This document shows positions 32,700-37,797 of a stretch of DNA of 37,797 nucleotides, piece after piece; positions within the stretch are counted from its first letter, which is position 1; the number at the start of each line of letters is the position of its first letter. The stretch comes from UBA2211 sp049302755 (GTDB taxonomy: Bacteria > Patescibacteriota > Minisyncoccia > Minisyncoccales > Minisyncoccaceae), in contig JBAQMK010000001.1 in the NCBI GenBank assembly GCA_049302755.1, positions 1 through 37,797 of the forward strand, written 5' to 3'. A program made the position numbers and the translations under genes. The notes beneath the pieces are model-generated. The model was given only the letters and a program-made list of their open reading frames with translations. It did no database searches and was not told where the DNA came from.

Positions 32700-35075
32700 T
32701 TATTTTAATTTTCCTAAAGCTATTATTGTTTTCAAAACCGTATCACCGTTTAAAGAAATACTCTCGATTCCCTCTTCGACTAAGAATTCGGCGAAATCAG
32801 GATAATCAGAAGGAGCCTGGCCGCAGATGCCGCAGTATTTATTTTTTTCTTTGCAAGTCCTGATTACTTTTCTAATTAATTCCTTGACCGCTTCATTTTT
32901 TTCATTGCCGATGTATGCAATTCCTCCGTTATCTCTATCTAATCCCAAGGTCAACTGGGTCAAATCGTTCGAACCGATACTCATTCCGTCAAAAACTTCC
33001 AAGAATTGATCTATTAAAATAACATTACTAGGAATTTCACACATTACATAGACTGGCATCTCTTCTTTCTTCAATCCGAACTCCCTAATTAATTCAACCA
33101 CCTTCTTTCCTTCTTCAACGGTTCGACAGAAAGGAACCATTACCGCAACGTTAGTTAGTCCAAACTCTTCCCTGACCCTTTTAATCGCCTCACACTCCAT
33201 TTTAAAAGCCGGCTGGAAGCTCGGATCAATGTATCGGCAAGCACCCCTAAAGCCAATCATCGGATTAGATTCTTCTCCTTCGAAAGGATTACCGCCGATT
33301 AAATTCTTGTATTCGTTAGTCTTGAAATCAGAAAATCTGACAATCACTTTTTTAGGATAAAAAGCGGCTGCAATCTGAGCAACTCCTTCAGCCAGCTCAT
33401 TTATAAAATACTCTTTTTTGTCTTTGTATTCTCTAGTTAATTCTTCGATTATACTTAAATCTTTTTCGGAAATTTTAATCTCTCCTTTCTTAATTTTTTC
33501 ATAATTATATAAAGCTAAAGGATGGATTCTAACTTTTTCCGCAATAATGAATTCTTCTCTGGCCAATCCGACTCCGTCATTGGGTAAAAAAGAAGATTTA
33601 AAAGCCATATCCGGTGCTCCGATATTCAATGTTATCTTTGTTTTAAGCTGCGGAATCTCATCTAAATTGTAATCTTTGACCGTAAAAGGAACATCTCCTT
33701 CAAGAATCCTGCCTTCGGCTCCGGAACTGCAATCAACTGTCACCATCATTCCTGTTTTTAATTTCGTCGTTGCTTCTTTGGTTCCGACAACACAAGGAAT
33801 TCCCAATTCTCGAGAAATAATTGCCGAGTGACAGGTCTTTCCTCCTTCGTCGGTAATGACCGCACCGGACATTGTCAAAATAGCATTCCAATCAGGGTCA
33901 GTCATTTTAGTAACCAAAACTTCTCCCCGTTTAAAGTCTTTCATTTTTTTAACATCGGTGATTACTCTCACCATTCCCTTACCGATTTTTCCTCCAATAC
34001 TGATACCGGTTAAGATCGGCTTTATTTCGGCATCAATTTGATATTCCTGATAGGTGTTTCCTTTTTTTGATTTCAAAGAATGAACTGTTTCTGGACGAGA
34101 TTGAACGATAAATAATTCTCCAGTCTTTCCGTCTTTGGCCCATTCAATGTCCTGGGGAGCGCCGTAATGTTCTTCAATTAAACAACCCCATTCGGCTAGA
34201 GTCAAAACTTCTTCATCGGTAATTGAATATTTTTCGTACTCCTCTTTGTTGGTTTTCACTTCTTTAACTCCCCCGCTCTCACGATAAATATACTTGCCAT
34301 CCTTTCTTCCCAATTCCTTATTGATAATCGCTTTGTATCCTTGCTTCATGGTCGGCTTATAAACAAAAAACTTGTCGGGAGTAATTCTTCCTTTAACAAT
34401 CATTTCTCCGATTCCCCAAATTGAATTGATTAAAACAACATCGTTGAATCCGGTATCGGTATCAAGAGTGAACATGATTCCCGAAGAAGCCAAATCGCTC
34501 CTGATCATTTTCTGAATTACCACTGAAAGATAGACTGACAATTGAGGAAAACCCTTGTCACGTCTGTAAGCAATGGCTCGGTCGGTGAATAAAGATGAAA
34601 TACAGTATTTTGCTGCTTCAATAACATCTTTTTCTCCTTTAATATTTAAATATGACTCGTGTTGTCCAGCAAAAGAAGCGTCGGGCAAGTCTTCAGCCGT
34701 TGCTGAACTTCTCACTGCTACGTCGCAATTCTCTCCATATTCTTCGCAAAGCTTTCGGTATCCGGCAATAATATCCTTTTTAATATCATCGGGAAATTTT
34801 CCATTCAAAATCATCTCTCTTGATTTCTTTCCCGCTTTTTGTACGTTTTCTAACTTAGTTAAATCGAGTCCGTCAAATAGCTTTTCCAATTTTTTATCAA
34901 TTCCGTTGAAAGCCAAAAAGTTTTTATACGCATCGGCGGTAGTAGCGAAACCGTTGGGAATTTTAATTCCTTTGGGAGTTAATAAAGAGTACATTTCGCC
35001 AAGCGATGCATTCTTTCCTCCAACCACTCCGACATCCTTCTTCCTTATTTCTGAAAAAAATAGTGTATTTGCCAT
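32700..35075 (-). CDS. ppsA: Phosphoenolpyruvate synthase (pyruvate, water dikinase)
   Basis: A 791-residue three-domain enzyme that makes PEP, AMP and phosphate from pyruvate, ATP and water. The N-terminal ATP-grasp domain has VGGKNASLGEM and AVRSSATAEDLPDASFAGQHE. The swivelling domain has GGKTCHSAIISRELGIPCVVG with phosphohistidine H416. The C-terminal TIM barrel has SIGSNDLTQLTLGLDRD and CGICGQAPSDYPDF. Placed with acetyl-CoA synthetase, it can feed pyruvate into gluconeogenesis or run toward pyruvate. GGAGGA lies 13 nt before the ATG, but it encodes the Gly-Gly end of the preceding peptide. Confidence 0.95.
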   Translation of the reverse strand: MANTLFFSEIRKKDVGVVGGKNASLGEMYSLLTPKGIKIPNGFATTADAYKNFLAFNGIDKKLEKLFDGLDLTKLENVQKAGKKSREMILNGKFPDDIKKDIIAGYRKLCEEYGENCDVAVRSSATAEDLPDASFAGQHESYLNIKGEKDVIEAAKYCISSLFTDRAIAYRRDKGFPQLSVYLSVVIQKMIRSDLASSGIMFTLDTDTGFNDVVLINSIWGIGEMIVKGRITPDKFFVYKPTMKQGYKAIINKELGRKDGKYIYRESGGVKEVKTNKEEYEKYSITDEEVLTLAEWGCLIEEHYGAPQDIEWAKDGKTGELFIVQSRPETVHSLKSKKGNTYQEYQIDAEIKPILTGISIGGKIGKGMVRVITDVKKMKDFKRGEVLVTKMTDPDWNAILTMSGAVITDEGGKTCHSAIISRELGIPCVVGTKEATTKLKTGMMVTVDCSSGAEGRILEGDVPFTVKDYNLDEIPQLKTKITLNIGAPDMAFKSSFLPNDGVGLAREEFIIAEKVRIHPLALYNYEKIKKGEIKISEKDLSIIEELTREYKDKKEYFINELAEGVAQIAAAFYPKKVIVRFSDFKTNEYKNLIGGNPFEGEESNPMIGFRGACRYIDPSFQPAFKMECEAIKRVREEFGLTNVAVMVPFCRTVEEGKKVVELIREFGLKKEEMPVYVMCEIPSNVILIDQFLEVFDGMSIGSNDLTQLTLGLDRDNGGIAYIGNEKNEAVKELIRKVIRTCKEKNKYCGICGQAPSDYPDFAEFLVEEGIESISLNGDTVLKTIIALGKLK

Positions 35076-35081
35076 TTTGTA

Positions 35082-35183
35082 TTAAAATCCTCCGAAAAGA
35101 TTTATTATGCTAATTATTAAAAACAGTATCACGAATAGGATATCTAAAATAAAAATTATGATGTTGCCTTTTGCTTTGTTCAT
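35082..35183 (-). CDS. 33-residue membrane peptide translationally coupled in the acd-pps operon
   Basis: Reading the minus strand gives a 33-codon frame that starts MNKAKGN, continues through one hydrophobic helix (IIIFILDILFVILFLIISII) and ends NLFGGF. Its ATG overlaps the TGA stop of the acetyl-CoA synthetase alpha gene (ATGA), a standard sign of coupled translation. Its stop is 6 nt before the ppsA ATG, so it fills the gap exactly. A single transmembrane span is likely, with a short Lys-rich cytoplasmic head. It may tether or tune a neighbouring enzyme; that is inference. Confidence 0.7.
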   Translation of the reverse strand: MNKAKGNIIIFILDILFVILFLIISIINLFGGF

Positions 35184-36508
35184 TTTTTTATCAAACCTCT
35201 GATACTCTTCACTGCCCTCTTAGTGTCGGTATAATTGGGTATTCCATTTATTTCTAGATACTGAATTGCCGAAACGACTGATTGTCCGCCCAAAAAACAA
35301 CAAACAATCGGTTTTAGAAGGTATTTATTTCTCAACTCTACTATTATTTTAGCATTTTTATCATGCTCTGTCATTAATTGCGGAGTAGAAATAACAATCA
35401 ACCCGTTAATGTCATCTTGCTTGAGTAAACCCTCAGTTGCAATAGCATATCTGTCAGATAATGCGTCTCCCAATACATCCAAAGGATTGTTTTTGCTGAC
35501 TACTTTCTCCATTACTTTATTTTTTTCTAAAAAAGAGATTGTTGATTTGCTTAAGCTTGGAATCTCAATACCCATCTCAGAACAATAATCAACCGTTAAA
35601 ACACCCAAACCTCCTCCGTTGGTGACTATTCCGATTCCGTTTTCACATCGGGGTAATAGACTTAAAGCAAGAGAGACATCGAATAACTCTTCCAGGGTAT
35701 CTACTAAAATAACGCCTGATTGTTTCATCGCGGCCTGGTAAACATTATAGTCTCCGGCTAGTGTTCCGGTATGAGTTCCAACCGCCACTTTACCTTTATC
35801 GCTCCTCCCTGATTTAATGGCGACAATCGGCTTAATTTTTGAAACTTCTTTAGCAATGCGCATGAATTTGTGGCCGTCTTTGACTCCCTCAAAATAAATA
35901 GCAATTACTTTTGTTTCTTTATCGGTCTTTAAATATTCAATAAAATCACTTAAATCCATATCCGCTTCGTTGCCGTAAGAAACAACTTTTGAAAAACCGA
36001 GTCTATTCCTATCGATAACCGAATCCAATAATGCTCCGGACTGAGAAAGGAAAGCAATACTTCCCTTTTTAGGATTAAGAGGAGCAAAAGAAGCATTCAG
36101 ATTGAGAGAAGGATTGATTATTCCTAAACAATTCGGTCCGATTAAAGGAATTTTGTATTTTTTAACCATTTCTTTTATCTCCTCTTCTGCTTTGGCATTA
36201 CCCGCTTCTTTAAAGCCGGAAGAAACAATGATAATCGCACCGACTTTCTTTTCGCAACAATTTAAAACAATACTTTTAACTATTTTTGCCGGCACGGCGA
36301 CAATAGCCAAATCTATCTTTTCTTTAATATCCGAAATAGCATCAAAACATTTGATTCCTAAAACTTCTTTTCTCTTGGGATTGATAAAATATATTTTTCT
36401 TAAATCTTTTCCGCTTAAAAGATTCTTGGCCAAACCCAAGCCAACCGTTCCTAATTCATCGCTCGCTCCGATTAAGGCTATTGATTTTGGTTCGAATATT
36501 TTCTTCAT
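35180..36508 (-). CDS. acdA: ADP-forming acetyl-CoA synthetase, alpha subunit
   Basis: A 442-residue subunit with a CoA-binding domain (KSIALIGASDELGTVGLGLAKNL), two succinyl-CoA-ligase-like domains (LIGPNCLGIINP; IAFLSQSGALLDSV) and the phosphohistidine segment KSGRSDKGKVAVGTHTGTLAGD with H246. The complex turns acetyl-CoA, ADP and phosphate into acetate, CoA and ATP, a substrate-level ATP step in fermenters. It overlaps the beta gene by 4 nt, with alpha encoded after beta. Other acyl-CoA substrates are possible. Confidence 0.88.
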   Translation of the reverse strand: MKKIFEPKSIALIGASDELGTVGLGLAKNLLSGKDLRKIYFINPKRKEVLGIKCFDAISDIKEKIDLAIVAVPAKIVKSIVLNCCEKKVGAIIIVSSGFKEAGNAKAEEEIKEMVKKYKIPLIGPNCLGIINPSLNLNASFAPLNPKKGSIAFLSQSGALLDSVIDRNRLGFSKVVSYGNEADMDLSDFIEYLKTDKETKVIAIYFEGVKDGHKFMRIAKEVSKIKPIVAIKSGRSDKGKVAVGTHTGTLAGDYNVYQAAMKQSGVILVDTLEELFDVSLALSLLPRCENGIGIVTNGGGLGVLTVDYCSEMGIEIPSLSKSTISFLEKNKVMEKVVSKNNPLDVLGDALSDRYAIATEGLLKQDDINGLIVISTPQLMTEHDKNAKIIVELRNKYLLKPIVCCFLGGQSVVSAIQYLEINGIPNYTDTKRAVKSIRGLIKK

Positions 36509-37137
36509 ATGATTATTCTGAAATCAGTGATTAAGGCTTGCTTATCGGTAACCATAACGGGATTAAAATCAATCGATTGAATGTTTTCTTCTTTAATTGA
36601 AAGATTGGAAAGATGGACTATCATTTCGGCCACATTTATTAAATCAATTTTCTTCTTTCCTCTGGCTCCGTTCAATATTTCAAAACCCTTGGTTTCTTTT
36701 ATCATCTTAATCGCCTCTTCTTTACCAACCGGAGCAATCCTAAAAGCCACATCTTTAATGATTTCGATAAAAATTCCGCCCAGTCCAAACATTAAGACCG
36801 GACCGAATTGAGAATCTCTTTTCATGCCAATGGCAATTTCATTACCTGAAACCATTTCTTGAACCAGCACTCCTTCAATATTCTTTCCTTGAATATTTTT
36901 TTCAATTTCATCCCAAGCAACATTAAATTCTTCCTCGTTTTTAATATTTACCTTAACTCCTCCTATTTCAGACTTGTGAAATATCTTTTGCGCATGAATT
37001 TTCAATACCACCGGAAAGCCTATCTGCTTCGCAAATACCAATGCTTTTTCTTTTGAATTAAAAATCTCCGTTCGACAAAAAGGAAGTTTGTATTTCACGA
37101 GAATTCTTTTTGTTTCTTCAAAACTTAATATTTCCAT
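36505..37137 (-). CDS. acdB: ADP-forming acetyl-CoA synthetase, beta subunit
   Basis: A 210-residue ATP-grasp subunit: TKRILVKYKLPFCRTEIFNSKEKA, FPVVLKIHAQKIFHKSEIGGVKVN with conserved H54, then VLVQEMVSGNEIAIGMKRDSQFGPVLMFGLGGIF and the metal-binding end SIDFNPVMV. It passes phosphate between the alpha histidine and ADP. It is first in the operon. The -10 box TAAAAT ends 6 nt before the ATG, so transcription should begin at or next to the start codon. Confidence 0.88.
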   Translation of the reverse strand: MEILSFEETKRILVKYKLPFCRTEIFNSKEKALVFAKQIGFPVVLKIHAQKIFHKSEIGGVKVNIKNEEEFNVAWDEIEKNIQGKNIEGVLVQEMVSGNEIAIGMKRDSQFGPVLMFGLGGIFIEIIKDVAFRIAPVGKEEAIKMIKETKGFEILNGARGKKKIDLINVAEMIVHLSNLSIKEENIQSIDFNPVMVTDKQALITDFRIII

Positions 37138-37143
37138 GTCTTA

Positions 37144-37172
37144 ATTTTACCTTAATATCTTAAATACTGCAA
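37144..37172 (-). promoter_or_regulatory. Promoter of the acetate-PEP operon (leaderless)
   Basis: TTGCAG (37172-37167), 17-nt spacer, TAAAAT (37149-37144), then TAAGAC and the acdB ATG. The predicted start is at the A of ATG. Confidence 0.6.
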
Positions 37173-37174
37173 TA

Positions 37175-37203
37175 AAACAAAAGCCCGAGGAAAATCCTCG
37201 GGC
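37175..37203 (-). terminator. Terminator of the cysteine-rich surface protein gene
   Basis: A perfect stem GCCCGAGGA/TCCTCGGGC with a TTT loop (37203-37183) is followed by TTTTGTTTT, 14 nt after the stop codon. Confidence 0.9.
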
Positions 37204-37216
37204 AAAAGTAATATCT

Positions 37217-37797
37217 CTAATAGCAACCAAGACGAGCTGACGGGCAACAAGGACAATAATAAGTATTACATCTATTAAGACTAGTAACCCAATATGATGA
37301 AGGCCACTGAGTACCAGCATCGCAGAATGCGGGAGTAGAATTACCCCATGCCCATCCATTATTAGGGCAAGTTCTCCACGTACAACCATGCGAGTCGCTA
37401 CCTGATGATCCGCAAACAATAGGATTAGGTATCGCTGCAATATCACCACAAGAAGTACCTAAGTTATAAGTTTGACCCTGTTCATTGGTAAATGAATAAC
37501 AAGCACCTTGGCCCTCGCTGTAATTTTGGTAACGGGTCCAGCCAGAAGGACAACAATAACCGCCAGAACAAGCATTTCCTAATTTACATACACTGCACGA
37601 ACCTACAGAAACCACTGTTCCTCCTTTGCAAGTACATTGTTGACTGGCATGTTGTGAATTACATAAATTCGCCTTGTACGCCGTACAAGTACCGGAAGTA
37701 GCTCCACCGTATAGTCCGGCGCAAGTCCAAGTCCAGGGACCGGTTCCAGAAAGAGCCGAAGCGGTTCCGGTGGCGCAAAGATTAGTAGTCGGAGCCG
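37217..37797 (-). CDS. Cysteine-rich repeat surface protein, C-terminal part (truncated by window edge)
   Basis: The frame is open to the right edge and gives 192 residues ending SARLGCY. The first visible part is a repeat of the type NLCATGTASALSGTGPWTWT followed by CAGLYGGATSGTCTA, known from very large secreted proteins of CPR bacteria. It continues with many cysteines (SCSVCKLGNACSGGYCCPSGW; CTWRTCPNNGWAW; YYCPCCPSARLGCY), probably in disulfides outside the cell. An internal GTG at 37615 is not a start, because coding continues upstream. It is followed by a strong terminator. Full length and partner domains are outside the window. Confidence 0.75.
   Translation of the reverse strand, partial: APTTNLCATGTASALSGTGPWTWTCAGLYGGATSGTCTAYKANLCNSQHASQQCTCKGGTVVSVGSCSVCKLGNACSGGYCCPSGWTRYQNYSEGQGACYSFTNEQGQTYNLGTSCGDIAAIPNPIVCGSSGSDSHGCTWRTCPNNGWAWGNSTPAFCDAGTQWPSSYWVTSLNRCNTYYCPCCPSARLGCY

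Noticed and set aside
35082..35094. GGAGGA before ppsA as a Shine-Dalgarno site
   Set aside because: It encodes the Gly-Gly end of the coupled small peptide and is 13 nt from the ATG.

Overview
This window looks like part of a genome from the Candidate Phyla Radiation (Patescibacteria), most like Parcubacteria. The signs are a very divergent 16S rRNA with mismatches at common primer sites, compact domain-trimmed housekeeping proteins (AlaRS without its C-terminal domain, ProRS without its editing insertion, RNA polymerase alpha without its C-terminal domain, RF1 without domain 1, short EF-Ts), surface proteins typical of the group (PEGA, baseplate-J-like, cysteine-rich repeat protein) and a fermentative acetate/PEP gene set. 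The lineage is inferred from these traits; no tree was computed.

Layout: 1-650 is the 5' end of a 23S rRNA gene (minus strand, running off the left edge) with its own promoter. 902-3113 is an AT-rich three-gene cassette (TcmP-family protein, radical SAM protein, GNAT acetyltransferase). 3155-10346 is a seven-gene cell-wall, division and translation operon that begins and ends with mreB paralogs (mreB2-murA-holB-frr-rseP-proS-mreB). 10417-11769 is a divergent PEGA-domain surface protein. 11798-12310 is a degenerate Nudix protein behind a structured leader. 12442-16423 is the infA-rpmJ-rpsM-rpsK-rpsD-rpoA-rplQ-rplM-rpsI operon. 16529-19574 is alaS plus a membrane-anchored baseplate-J-like protein. 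19656-20466 holds three small membrane-protein genes, each with a near-identical promoter/ribosome-binding module. 20530-22739 holds an MscS-like protein, a DUF475/TerC-like protein and a bactofilin. 22829-25402 holds, in transcription order, tRNA-Thr, 16S rRNA, a SAM methyltransferase gene, tRNA-Ile, tRNA-Ala and a terminator. 25409-28296 holds rpsB-tsf, a membrane protein, a 66-residue protein and a helical-repeat protein. 28399-29370 is rpmE-prfA on the plus strand. 29436-31614 is rplY with a coiled-coil lytic transglycosylase. 31706-37137 is an operon for ADP-forming acetyl-CoA synthetase, a 33-residue membrane peptide, PEP synthase and a PfkB kinase. The right edge cuts a cysteine-rich surface protein.

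The main finding concerns translation initiation. The 16S gene is normal through helix 45 and the following GGATCA, but the anti-Shine-Dalgarno CCTCC is absent and a T-rich tail takes its place. Most core genes here have no Shine-Dalgarno sequence, and several operon promoters (alaS, acdB, mreB2, the PEGA gene, nearly infA) place the -10 box only 6-15 nt before the start codon, so their mRNAs should be leaderless or nearly so. A minority of short, single-gene units still carry AGGAGG-type sites, which is an unresolved contradiction. The rRNA genes are also split: 16S and 23S are about 22 kb apart with separate promoters, and a methyltransferase gene sits between 16S and tRNA-Ile, overlapping the tRNA by 10 nt.
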